Part shown: one piece after another, positions 10,202 to 25,000 of the stretch
Layout: each line of letters opens with the position of its first letter
How positions within the stretch are numbered: position 1 is the stretch's first letter
Assembly: GCA_025531455.1 (NCBI GenBank)
Contig: JAMYHL010000036.1
Location: forward strand, 124,001 to 188,000
Reading direction: 5' to 3'
Length of the DNA: 64,000 nt
DNA from: Apiotrichum sp. Y4204
Lineage: Eukaryota > Basidiomycota > Tremellomycetes > Trichosporonales > Trichosporonaceae
Made by a program: the position numbers and the translations under genes
Notes under the pieces: model-generated
What the model was told of the DNA's origin: nothing
Seen by the model: the letters and a program-made list of their open reading frames with translations, nothing else
Databases searched by the model: none

Positions 10202-13200
10202 TGTCGATTATCTTAGCGTTTTGTAGGACGGACGGGATGTAAAAGAAGGGTGGGTGTCTCTGACAAACACGCGTCGGCGTGGGCTGCGGACCGAGACGAG
10301 ATAGTAGACTTGTGTAGTTTGAGTGCTGTTATGAAAGTCCAGTGACAGATTTGGGCTACGTCGAGGAGCTCGGGAAGTCGATGTGCCGATATAGATTAGC
10401 AGGCTTTCTTCTGTCTTATTCCGCCCAGAATCGCTGAACGTTGTCGAGACAGAAAGGTCTCAGCAATGCGATGAAGACCAGGTGAGCTGTGGAAGTCTGA
10501 TGTCGAGGTACTAGTATGATTATGTTGGAGTAGTAAGGATAAAGAGAGTCTATCAAGAGATGAGAGAGGGGAAGAGACCACAGAAAACGAGAAGAGACTG
10601 GAAATTAGTGAGCTGGGGACCGAGGACAACAGGAAACGCGGAAACCAATGAGATGGAGGAGGACAGGCCTCGATGGAGAGAGGAGCGTGGAAGAAAGTTC
10701 TGGTGGTGAGGGTCTCCAAGTTGGGTCGGCCAACGAGCGCAGCACCAATACCAGGCATGGACTGAGGGTTTGATGGCTTGGATGAGGCTTGAACGGGCGG
10801 TTAGAGCTCAGGTGGCGGAAGAGTGTGGTATTCTCGGACCGCAAGGACAGAAAACCCCCAACATGAGCCCTTGAACCTGGCCACCAAGGGGTCTACGCGC
10901 TCGAGATCCTGGATATCTCCAACTGCTCGCTGACAATGTGGTCTCATTTTTTGAGGCAGGTCAATACGCCGCAGCTGGATTGCTGCAAGGATATCTGGCA
11001 CTTTGGCTGATGCTGGAGGAGGAAATGATACTTCCTTCCTCTTACTGCACTTTGTCGTCCCGGGATCTTCATTGAGCAACCATGTCTATCAGTGATCTCA
11101 GAGGGGCATAAACATCTCAGGGATGCTCTGGCGGCTCTTGTGGGCAGCTCTTGTTACTGGAGCAAGCAAGTCTGAACGACTTGACGTCCCCCTCTACAGT
11201 TGGTAATCGGCCGGACCGTGCCATACTCGCCCGACTGCGCAGAGAAAAAAATTCTCGTGTGTTGATTGACTGATGGCGCGTTGTTGCAATGGACACATGT
11301 CTCTCTTGGACATTCCAAGGGCTGCCCAGGGCCCGTTACATTCTGGGCCATACCTTGTATTTGGCTGGAGCCACTCGGGTGTTTCACTCAGGGAATTGGG
11401 ACTTGAAGTCGACCTAGTGGGTGGATCAGCAGGAGAGATCTACGGATGCATTCCCCGATCCTGCAGGATCAGCCCCCGAATCAGGCTGTTCCAGGGATTT
11501 GGATTCAGGGTCGTCTTAGGGCCAGCAGGTGCCGAAGCCAGCGGGGCCTAGTTTGAAACGCCAGAGATAGCCTCCATGCGCAGGTCCGTGCGCCAGGTGA
11601 GACCTCGCTAGCTCGCTAGATGTCGATGTGGCAGGTGCGCAGACCACCAAACAGGTCCTGAGCGCCACCTGCTGCGCAGAAAGGGTGGCGAATGCCCGAC
11701 GCGACGCTGTTGGAGAGTTCAGGTGTTGCCGAGGGGCCGCTTAGGATACCCAAACGCCACTGGCCTTTCTCGCTACACCCGGTGCCTGCCCTGTCGACAG
11801 TAGTAGACGAGTATTGTAGCACGTTGCACCTTTGACCGGTGGAACCTGTTGATGAGCCCTCTGTGAAGAATTAATGGAAGCAATAGAAAACGCAGTTGAA
11901 TTGAACAAGCAACAATTAATATGAGACGCACGTTCTCGAAATCATTGAAATAGTATGAAAAGGCCAGACACGAATGCTCCTTGTCACTCAGAACGCGGAC
12001 ACTAAGCTTTGACGTGAGAGTTGGGGTTTCGTTCCGTCGTCAGCCAAGATTATTATGGTCAAGGAATCGATCGAGGATGCCACCTTCTACTTCTCTCGTC
12101 TTCTGCAATCTACAATACGATGTCGAATTAGATGACACTTCTGCGGTAAGCTCGCTACGGTAGCTACTCGGCATCCATCCTCTTCGTGTATGGTCAAAGT
12201 GAACATGCAGCCTGATATCCCAGCCTCTCTCAGCCCATGATCGGGATTATGTCCATGTCCATGGAGGAGGCAAGGGGCTTTGCATTCTGGCGCGCCCCGG
12301 CCGTCGAGAAAGTGCAGCCTGCAGGCTTGCAAGGGTCTTGACGAAGGAAAGAATGGTAAGGTTCCTGAGGAGTGCGCAGTCTTGTGCTGCGTTCATGCAT
12401 ATTGCCATTTTACGATTGGGCATTGGGATCATGGAGGCTCTGCCGGGTCCTGACTGCAAAAGCTGCGCTGGCTGCGAGCTGTGATATAGCTGTGATGTAG
12501 GGAACCCATGTGTGTCGCTACGCCACAATCGCCTGTTCCCTGCCGAGCGAGTGCCACCTTTGCCATTTTGCCTCAGATCGTCAGTTCTATCTTGTTCTTC
12601 CCTGCAAGCCTGGACCTCATTCTGTTGGGAACTACGGAAATTCTCTCTCGGCAGGAATACCTCTGTTTGTCTTAGAGCTCCAAGAAAGAGAAATCCCGAT
12701 GGGCGGACGCGAACGCACTCCGTCGCACGTGCACAGCATGCTATGGCTTTGCTCTGCAGGATCCAAGTCTCAAAAGAAAACTCTCAAATCAGCAGAATAA
12801 CACAATGAGCATGACGTGCAGTGGCAAGCCGTCTCGCATGATATCTCTTTTCTGGCCACTTGGCTGCTGAGCTGCTTCCTTCTTTTGGTTCCTGGCTGGG
12901 CTTATCAGCGCGTGTGTTGTTCCAATGACCCTGAGACAAAGTAAACCGCACCGGGCCGATATGCTCTAACAGCAAGCTAGGAGCCGGCCACAGAATCGAC
13001 TGCGGCCCGTTGTGTGCTCAGTAGGTACCCATTGAGATGGACTTGTTTCTAAGTGGAAGTATCAAAGGGAGACTGGGATCACGTTGAACTAAAGGTATCT
13101 CGTGCTAGCGGTGCTCAACCGTTCTCCACCGATTCTCGGATAACCGGAGATCGGCTGCACTCAACAAACGACGTGGACGGACTGAGGTGACTTCTCCGTC

Positions 13201-13376
13201 GCACCATGCATGACCACTGCACGTGATCACGTGATTCTCAAGTCGCGTGCGCGGCTGTCATATGTCATTCCGGATTTCCCGATGTCCTCATCTTTTGGAT
13301 CAAGATCGATACAAGCTGTAAAGCACATATCTTGTCTCCAAACCCTTCGTTACTCATCATCGCCAGCGCGTCCTCG
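10202..13376. other. Gene-poor intergenic block
   Basis: About 3.2 kb between divergent GT2 and MTG1. All ORFs are short, frame-shuffled and without recognisable domains or a codon pattern like the neighbours. The part at 10202-10800 is purine-rich on the + strand (GGAGAGAGG type), compatible with a long leader for the minus-strand gene. The 11.1-13.0 kb part looks less GC-rich than the genes and holds a 14-bp palindrome GATCCTGCAGGATC at 11457-11470. No transposase, reverse transcriptase or terminal repeat is seen; a decayed element or a noncoding transcript is possible but unsupported. Confidence 0.5.
13220..13233. promoter_or_regulatory. Double E-box palindrome upstream of MTG1
   Basis: CACGTGATCACGTG is a perfect 14-bp palindrome made of two CACGTG E-boxes, 144-157 bp upstream of the MTG1 start. 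The right half reads ATCACGTGAT, containing TCACGTGA, the form favoured by Cbf1-type bHLH factors. The same ATCACGTGAT occurs upstream of POL2 at 29567-29576. Confidence 0.5.
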
Positions 13377-15000
13377 ATGAGCATTACACGCACGGTCTTT
13401 CCCTTTCCTGGAAGAACTCCGTCATGGTTTGCGGGCCACATGGCCCGGTCGCTGCGAGAGCTTCCTGCGCTCCTCGATGAGGTCGACCTCGTCCTCGAAG
13501 CACGCGACGCCCGCCTCCCACTCACGAGCGTCAACCATGCGTTCGATTCCATGCTGGAACGTGTGTGGGGCCACGCAGGATCTGGTCCAGACCGCAGAGG
13601 GAAGGGGAAAGAGAAGATTGTTGTGTATACCAAGCGCGATCTAGCCGAGGCGCGATATGAAAAGGTGTGCATGGCGTCAAGGATTATAGGATAGATGCTA
13701 ATCTCCCCAGCCGTTGACATCAGCGTTCTGGAAGCAGGCAAAACAACGCGTCATGTTTGCCGACAGTCGAGTTGATCAGGACGTTCGTGGTATTCTTAGG
13801 CTCGCTGCGCGGGCGGCGAACGAGTACGGCGAGGCAGTCACCGACTTGAAAGTGCTCGTGGTTGGCATGCCGAATGTGGGCAAGTCGTCGCTGCTCAATG
13901 CCCTGCGGCGCGTCGGAGTTCGGAGGGGAAAGGTCTTCACAACCGGTGCTATGCCGGGCGTTACGCGTCGCTTGACTGGTACCGTGCGTGTGTACGACAA
14001 GCCGCCAATTTACGTCTTTGACACTCCTGGTGTCATGATGCCTTTCCTCGGCCATGGCGAAAGAGGAGCAGAACGAGGTCTCAAGCTTGCTCTTTCTGGT
14101 GGGTTCCTGTCCATTGCGGCCTGTTGCTAACTTCAGCCGGTATCAAGGAGGGCCTGTTTGAGCCAGACTCGATTGCGGACTATCTTTTGTTCAAGATGAA
14201 TCTCCGTCTCGCCGCCGAGGAGAGTCTTCTGGCTCCCAATGATCCGACAAGGCGTGAGTGATTTGCCTTATTTCTTTTTAGGGAGGGTCTGACATCGAGA
14301 CGAAAGCTACATCACGAAACTTCCGTTCCCGAGCGACTTCCAGCCCACAGAGGACATTAATGTCTTCCTGGACGCCCTGGCTCGGCGTCTGGGCGCGCTG
14401 CGGAAGGGTGGCGAGACAGACATAGATGCGGCGATTACGTTCCTCCTCCGCCAGTTCCGCGAGGGAAAGATTGGACGATGGACGCTCGACGACCTCGATG
14501 GTCGGGAAGCCGAGTATGTGGCCTCTCGATCAGGCATCTCGCGATCCGTGGAATCGCTTTCGCCACAGGACGACGAACCAGAGGTGATACCGTCCAATGA
14601 TTTGGGTTATGTTATTAGCGACATGGGCGCCGTGGGTGCCTCTCCCGACAATGCGTCGTCTGATCCGGAAACGGGTGAGGCCCCGACACCGTCGACGCCG
14701 ACCTCGACAACTCCGCCCCCCTCTGAAAGCACGCGTAGCAATAAAACACCTGATCCGACGCTTGAGGAACGGGTATCGGCCACGGTTCAGAAGTTCCTAG
14801 TTCAGGCAGCGCAGGAACGTGCGGACGCGGACGCCGGACGGAATCGGTCGAGCACGCAGCAGAAGAAGGCCGACCGCAAGGCCAAGTCTGAGTATCGCGA
14901 GGCCAAAATGCGCGCCAAGCTCCAGGATAAACGCCCCGGTGCGCTTGCATCCGGAGCCTCTGCCAGAGGTGGGATTTCTGCACGGTCGCGTCGTCGGTAG
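13377..15000 (+). CDS. MTG1: Mitochondrial ribosome-associated GTPase 1
   Basis: A circularly permuted GTPase of the YlqF/RbgA family that acts in assembly of the mitochondrial large ribosomal subunit. Exons 13377-13664, 13711-14098, 14137-14253 and 14300-15000 encode 497 residues. Motif order shows the permutation: G4 YTKRD (84-88) comes before G1 GMPNVGKSS (148-156), then G3 DTPGV (from 200). WFAGHMARSLRELPALL near the N terminus is the usual family opening. The last acceptor is the AG at 14298-14299; an earlier TTTTTAG is skipped because only the later site keeps frame (RHESYITKLPFP). The protein is longer than typical Mtg1 because of a roughly 160-residue C-terminal extension. That extension is Ser/Pro/Thr-rich, then Lys/Arg-rich (KKADRKAKSEYREAKMRAK). 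It converges with mt-GluRS 226 bp away, another mitochondrial translation factor. Confidence 0.92.
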
Positions 15001-15226
15001 ATGTACATACTGTATAAGCCTTCATGTAGCATCACTGTGGAAACTTGTCGTGCAACTTTCGATAATCCAACGGCCCCTAAGGTCTCTTCACTTCCGCCAC
15101 CCTAACCTTTTTATGTACATTGTGCCATGAGGGGTTGTTGCATATATCTTGTCTCTAATGGTGAACATATCCATGGTAACACTAGCATGATGATGATGAC
15201 AGGGGACCAATACTCTGGTCGGAACT

Positions 15227-17956
<2,730 letters not shown>

Positions 17957-20900
17957 ATGCAGCCGCGCGAGGTCCTTGTGACCTACACACTGTACCCCAC
18001 CGGGAATGGCGATGTGCGAACGGCACTCGCTGGCCTCAAAGAGCAGTTTCCTCTCCGTAACCTTCACTGGAAGCCCACAAGTCGGACCTCATTGCGAACG
18101 ATCCAGGAGGTGGATATCAAGCTCATTGATTTCGGAGACCTCCCGTCAACCAGTGAGAAGCCGTATGGGAGCCTTCTTGAGCAGCCCATGGTCAATGTGT
18201 GCTTTGTTGCCTGTGATGTGAGTCCTAACTGGTGATGGTGATGAAGGGCTCACGCGTCAGGACTCGGACATCTACAAGAACAACACTCGCACATATATCA
18301 AGGACTGGATGTCGCTTGTCGCTTCTCGTGGAGGAGTGCATCACCCCCTCATTGTTCTGGTCAACCCTCCGTCAGCTACTGGTACCCCGCACTCCAGCAA
18401 GAATGTGTTTGGTCGCGATCGCGGGATTATCGCCAAGCTAAAGGCCGACTTCAATACCTCCAAGAGGGACATGTGAGTCCTGCGCACAAGCTCATCTGAC
18501 CAGTGCAGTTGTGTTCAGATTAACCTTCCACCAGCGGGTACAGTTGATCCGGCTGTCTGGCCGGAACTAATAAGCCGTCTGAAGGATAGTATCGTTGCAT
18601 CATTTGACAGCGCGATTCTCGAGCGCGAGGATGAAGTGAAGAGAGGAGAGACGCAGCGTATCACGCCAGGGTGGAACTTCTGCACCTGGTTCCTTCTCAA
18701 GGTATGTTCCGTCACTGTGCTTGTTAGCATTTGACTTACACCACAGGAATCACTCGCACACTCGTTCGAAGGTGTTGGTCTATACGAGGACGCCTTGCTC
18801 ATCTACGAGGAGCTCGAGGCCTCGTTCTTCCAGTGTGTCAAGGAGCGGAATATCACCTGGTTCTGGCGGGTCGGCGGAACTGGCCCGCAGGACGATAGTT
18901 TCCACATTCTTGACACCTCTGCCAAGCGGTACCGTGACCTGCTTGTCGGCAACTTGATCACCGTGTTTGACTTCCGCATTTACGTGTTCGCCTGCCAATG
19001 TCTATTGCTCGGTAAGCTAGGCCGCATTACCGAGATCGCCAAACGTGGACAGTGGTTCGTTGCCAGTCTGGCTAACCGACTGAGAGAAAATCTTGTGAGC
19101 CATGAGGCTTGAAGCATCATCGCTAACGAGTGCACAGGATGACCTCCCGGAGTATTTCATCGAAAGCTGGACATATTCCGCGTGCATGGATCTGGTCGAA
19201 CACTGCGATGAATGGTCGCGCGTCGATAGGCCGAATAATGATTATTCAGGTCTGATCGCGTACGAGTCGGCACGCTCGGAACTTCTCGACATTGCTCGTG
19301 TCCAAGTCGAACGCATGGGCATCGCGGTGGGCCATCTGCCGGACCAGTATCCTTTCCGTCGAACCTCGTCTATCGTGACGAACTCCGCTAATAAGGCAGA
19401 ACGCAAATCAAACCCCACTCCCAAGCCCCCACTCTCGAACCAGACCTTTATTGCCGCTCTCGAATCCCAGGCGACCTACCTCGAGCTCTACAGCAAGCTT
19501 ACGAACGACGCACTGGATGCTTACTCGGCGTGTGGGAAAGTCAACTCTGCTCTCCGGCTGAAGACGGACCTCGCTGCCCTTGCATTGTATACCCAGGAGT
19601 GGGAATCCGGGTACCAACTATACCGTGGGCTTGTCCGAGACTGCGCAGAACTGCACGTTTGGGACCGTGTGACCGCCTCAGCCATTGAGGGGGCTCTCCG
19701 GGCTCACTCAGAGCTGCAGATGCCCCGCGACGATGACTGGGCTTACCTCGCTCTGGCATACCTCCGTACCTCTGCTTTGTCGGGCTCAGCAGAGAATACG
19801 GATCAGCTGGAAGCTGTCATTTCTGGATTGCGGGAACTGGAGGATCAACGCGAGGAGGGCAATAACCAGGTTTTCGCAATGCGCCTTCGAAGTACAGCCG
19901 CCACCTTGACTGACGATGAGACCGTTTCTCAACTCAGTCTAAATATCACCAACAATCTCCCGATACCTGTAAAGGTGGACGACGTACATGTCGTTCTCGA
20001 ATCATCCACGTTTGGACCGATAACATACGAGTGTGGACCTATCACTCTGCAGCCTGGCCAACAGACGTTGACTACTTCGTGTTCAGTGAGTGTTCCAGGA
20101 AGATTATCGAACTTATATTCGCAGACTTCGATTGCAGGCTTGGCCACCCTGGCTGAAGCTGATGTATTTATCGGCAACGTCGCGTTTGAGACCTCCTTTC
20201 CAAAAGGCCAGACAATGGTCAGCTTAAGCCGCAGTTTGCAGGGATTGAGAACGACCCTCCACATGCCGGAGAACAGTGAGTAGATTGCCCTTCAAAATGA
20301 GGCTGACAGCCAGTGGTACTTGATGAAGAGCCCTCTGTTATCTTGGACATCTGCACCGGAAAGCACGGGATAAACGACGCAAAGGTTATGGTCACGTCAT
20401 TGCAAGACGAGGTCGTATATACCCTCGATCGCGCCACAGCTGAAGGACGTGGTGAGTTTAACATAGAAACAGCCAATCCTAACGACAGAACTGCAAGTCA
20501 CCCCTGCAAGTATTGGATTTGGATCCTTGGAGAAGGAGACAGTATTGAGTATCCGTATTCCTTACACGGGTGTGCCACGCACTGAGCTCGCAAAGGTGGG
20601 TAACTTCTGTTGGATCGTACTGACACCAAGGCTCATGTTGTGATTGAATATCAGTCTGCAGCTGGAAAGCTGTCGAGCTACGCTGAGGAGCAGTCGGTGT
20701 TCATGGGTCTTCCCATTACTGTCAATGTTCAAGACTTCTTTCGACCTAATGCGTAAGATTGGGTGTCTGGACCGTAACTGATCTCAGTCTCGTTTCTTCC
20801 TTTGTCATCGCATCAGATGGTCACGAGTACGTTCGCGTAAAGTCTGTGGATCTCGACTCGCCATCAAAGAAGTTTGTGGTAGAGCCCTGCCGCAGCAAGT

Positions 20901-21842
20901 GGGACAGCCCAGAACTTGTACCCCCGACCCAACCCCTCAGTTGTCTGTTCCGTGTGAAACCAAGCGGGTCCGCGTCTGGTGAAGTCCTGAGGCTGTCCAT
21001 TCAGTACCGTACCGTTGGAGAGGGTGAGTACCTGTTGCTTTGTCACAACTAATCCATACCAGAAGTTGAGCGAGCGGCGCAAGCAGCTTTGGATGGCTTG
21101 CCAAATGCGTCGCCCATTCTGGTCCGCGCCATTCGCGAACGCATCGCGAGCCGCGGATCGTGGCTCGGGTCTTTCCTTCTCTCTGCCAACCTTGCTGTCG
21201 TGTTTGACGATGCTTGGCTTGCCACGGTGCCATCTCAAGCAGCTGAGCTCGCTAAGGATTTCGTGTCCTCCCTCGACATCAGCGCCGTTCAGTGGCGCAC
21301 ACTCGGTATACCTGTCGAAGTGCCGCTTCGACGCCTTCTGACCACCGTCCGTCTTACGCCGGTTAGTCCTGGACTCTCGTACGAAGGACGGGCAATGTCC
21401 TTTGAACTTGAGCTCAGTACCTCGCTCGCTTGGCTCGGCCAGCAACTCGCGGACAATCTCAAGGTCACATACGACATTCAGGTCAGCGCAGACGACTGGA
21501 TTGTCGTCGGTAAGAAACGGGGCATGTACAGCGTCAATGTGAGTGGCTCTCGGGTGTAGTGTGCAGGTACTGATGCTTCAGCCCGACAAGCCGCAGATCG
21601 AGAACGTTGTCCTTGTCCCGGTCCGCCACGGCGTACTAGGTCTCCCGTCTGTGGCTGTCCAGCTCGTCGAACCAGCAACAACGCCGGCTCCGACACCGAC
21701 CGCTGCGGATGCTCCGCCCCAGCCCCCGTCACGGATCCTCTGTGAGACGTACATCTCCAATGCAGCAGAGGGCGTCCGGGTCTTGCCAGCCAAAGCGGGC
21801 ATGACTGCACTTGTACCCATTGCCGCCGTGGATGATGAGTAA
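17957..21842 (+). CDS. TRS130: TRAPPII complex subunit Trs130/TRAPPC10
   Basis: A large subunit specific to the TRAPPII complex, the exchange factor for Ypt31/Rab11 in late Golgi traffic. Exons: 17957-18217, 18261-18472, 18509-18701, 18747-19094, 19138-20085, 20125-20275, 20314-20451, 20489-20595, 20631-20752, 20788-21023, 21063-21540 and 21584-21842, giving 1150 residues. Family signatures are FPLRNLHWKP near the N terminus, PLIVLVNPP, TPGWNFCTWFLLKESLA and YEDALLIYEELEA. The C-terminal half contains the beta-sandwich segments of TRAPPC10, for example VNVQDFFRP and VLVPVRHGVLGLPSV. The segment 20086-20124 is read here as a 39-nt intron; if retained the protein is 13 residues longer with no frame change. 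The 3' end converges with POL2. Confidence 0.9.
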
Positions 21843-22078
21843 TCCCACAGGCATGATCTCGGCTCATAGAGAGTGCTCGTAGTTTGCTCAGAACTTCACC
21901 GCAACCAATCTTGACACCCTCCGTTATAGATACCCAGCATCCCTCAGCGGTTGTTACCCCTCTGCGATGAATGGATAATATATATATGCATGATACAGGA
22001 AGTACAGTTTATCCCTCTATCCTCGACGGATCTATACTGGACGGATACATTGAGATTGATAGCTTCGTTTCTCGTCCG

Positions 22079-25000
22079 CTACCACCTCGACAGCACTTCA
22101 GTGACGTATTCTGCCGTCATGGTAAGCTTGTGATATGTGGCCACTGCATTGTCAGTATGGAGTAATGGATCAGTCACTGAACGTACCGCTCTGAATCATC
22201 TTTAGCTTGGCCGTCGTGTCCGCCCTATTGATGGAAGGTCTGAACGATCCACCGCAGCGGCACGTCGGCGCAAGATTGTCACTTTTGCTCTCCTTGCACT
22301 TTTGACAGATGAGGTCCTGGGTCTGCCAAGCGGTAACGATGTGCGCGACCTGCTCAATGAGCGGGTGTTGAATTGCAAACGAGTCGTATTCGGCATTGCA
22401 CTTGTGGCATACCCACATCGCACGCGGCGCAGGGCTCAGTTCGCCCGTTGCGGGATCGACGGAAGGAAGACAGTCGGGATCACGGCCGAGATCGACGTCG
22501 CGGATGGCGTTGCAGCGCTGGCAGGATACCATTGGAATGACAAGGCTCTCGCCAGCGTTGCGGAAAGACGCCTCGGGAGAAAACTCGCGGACGCCGATGA
22601 GGTCGAGGAGGTTGCGACGCATGACGTTTACTTCGACAAGCTGGTCCGAGGCGAGAGAGTACACCTCACACACTGACTTGATGAACTCGAGAGCCGGATT
22701 TCTCGGCGCTTTGCCGTTACCCTCACGAAGGCGCGAGCCCGGAAGCGCGGGGAATGCGAGGCTGTTGTCGTCCCTATTCGCCTGGGCGGCAGTTTGCCAA
22801 ATCTTGATGCTGGCAACGTCGTCGAGCAATTTGCGCGTGAGAGTCGTGGCGATGGCCTTGCTTCCCGCAGTCCTCTCCTTCTCTTTCGCGCTATTAACAG
22901 GTTCGACAGTAACCTCGCCTGGAGCCTCGATATTGAGATTGTATACCGGCCTGAGTGGACCACGTCCGTCGCTAGAGTTGCGTTTAGCAGTGTACAGGGC
23001 GTAGATGAGATCGGCAACGCGGCGCTCAAAGATTCCTTGAAGCTTGGCTGGGAGATAGGCTTGGATATTCCAGTCCATGCTAATCTCGAATTGCTTTGGT
23101 GGTGGCAGGCCGCTGCCCGCGTTCTCCGGGGAGATTCGCACGCCGCCAAAGTTTGCGACGTCCATCCAGGTAAGATGGTTCCAAAACTGTGTCACGTCAA
23201 TGACAATGTGTCGGAATAGGTCGTGAGAGTTGGCAGCGGTGACGAGATATTTGGCGAAAGCGAAGGCACTTCCGGCGTCGGGCTTGGATGTAAGGAGGAA
23301 GACACGATTAAGGTCACCGTAGACGACCTGCGTGCCAAGTCGCTTGAACTCGGCCAGCAGCTGGAGGAGCGTTTTGCGCATCAGACCCAGAAGGAAGCGA
23401 TGCAGAGCGGGCTCAAACATGCAACTGGCGTTTGAGCTGATCCACCGCCAAAACTGGTCGATGACGATATTCGCTGGGGAGAACGCGAGACCGCGAACGT
23501 GGGCACGAGCTTTGTCGAGGAACCAGCTGCGGACAAGATTCTTGAGCACCGTGAAGGTCTGAATGGACAGCACAGCATCGCCCAGCATGATGCTGGCGTT
23601 GGCAGTACCTTGGGCATATTCGTCAAGGTTGTGGGACGCTGTGCCAAAGGCCATTGAGCCAGAGCCGCTACCTTCCATTTCGTTGACGAGTGCCGACTGC
23701 AGAACGGCATTGATGGCCATATCGGCCAACTCCATCTCCAGAACGACTGAAGAGTAACACCCGCGAGTGGATATCTGGGGAGGCACTGGTTCGTCGCCGC
23801 CATTCGTATCCTCCTCCAGTCCGCCGAGATCCGGGCGAGGAGACGGTGACCACCAGAGAACCATGTCGTTTTGCTTCAACTTGCGTGCAAACTCAAGGTC
23901 GGCGAGGAACACAGGTGGATCAGGGCCAAGGTTCTGCGGGTTAGCAGGTAGTAAACGATAGCCTACTCACTCCAAGAGGCACATCATAGTGTGCTGCCAT
24001 TTCAACCTGACTGGCAATCCACGACGACAGACGCAGATACTGCACAACCATGCGGCGAGCGGTGTTCATCAGCCACATCAGAGACGCCTCCTCATCCTTG
24101 ATCGTTTTGATGGTGATAAAGGGGAACTCCGAGAACACGGAATGGCGGGCCTGGTAGTACGCATGTTCGAAAGGCGAACACAAAGCGATAATGTTCAACC
24201 CAGAACGGATCGCTTGAAGGTCCTTGACAAGTTGACGCATTGCTCCCTGGTCGGTCGGGTAGTAGTTGATATCAAACTCCAGCTGTTCAGAGTATTTGAA
24301 CACCCCAGGCGCGACCTTGGAAACGCGCTCAGCGTAGAACTTGGCGGGACTCGGAAGTTGCTGGCGGTTACGCGCACCATCGACGACATAGATCCTAGCT
24401 GGGCCAGATGCTGTAAAGAGACCGATGATGTGACGTGACTGAACAGTCGCATGGAAGAGGAAGTGGTAGCGCATGCCCTTGCCGTCGTTGAGATACCTGT
24501 GGCGGATGACACTGCTGCCTGGGCGTTCCAGCTCTCCGAGGTCAAAACCCTTGTCCAGACCCCGGTTGAGGCCACCGAGTGCCGATGATCTGAGCGCACA
24601 CGAGGTTCCCAGTTTAAGGAGTGCGCGAACCATAAGGGGTACTTGTAGTTCGTACGCCCCATCAACATTCGGGTTGTTGATTAGACTGGAGAAGTGCGCC
24701 TCTCCTTCAACAAATAGTGCCTCATCAACCTTGACACGGAATAAGTGCCGGCTCGGCTGTCCACGCGGCAGCACTCGAGCAACCTGGGCGACCAGGTAAC
24801 GATCCGAAAACGTGTCCTCCGGAGGCATCTTCTTCAAGTTGAGGTAAAACTCGCGGGGGACGCGAAGGCGAACACTTTGGAATGTACCATCGATAGCAAG
24901 CCAAAGACGGAACTCTCCCGGCCGTGTTGTCGACGCAATTTGAACAACATCCCATTGCCGAGACGCGAGGTTAATTGACTGGTTGCGAATCAGAGATGAA

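Noticed and set aside
10396..11079. Possible short genes upstream of the GT2 gene
   Set aside because: Frames are Ser/Pro-rich products of purine-rich DNA and do not join to one another by good splice sites.
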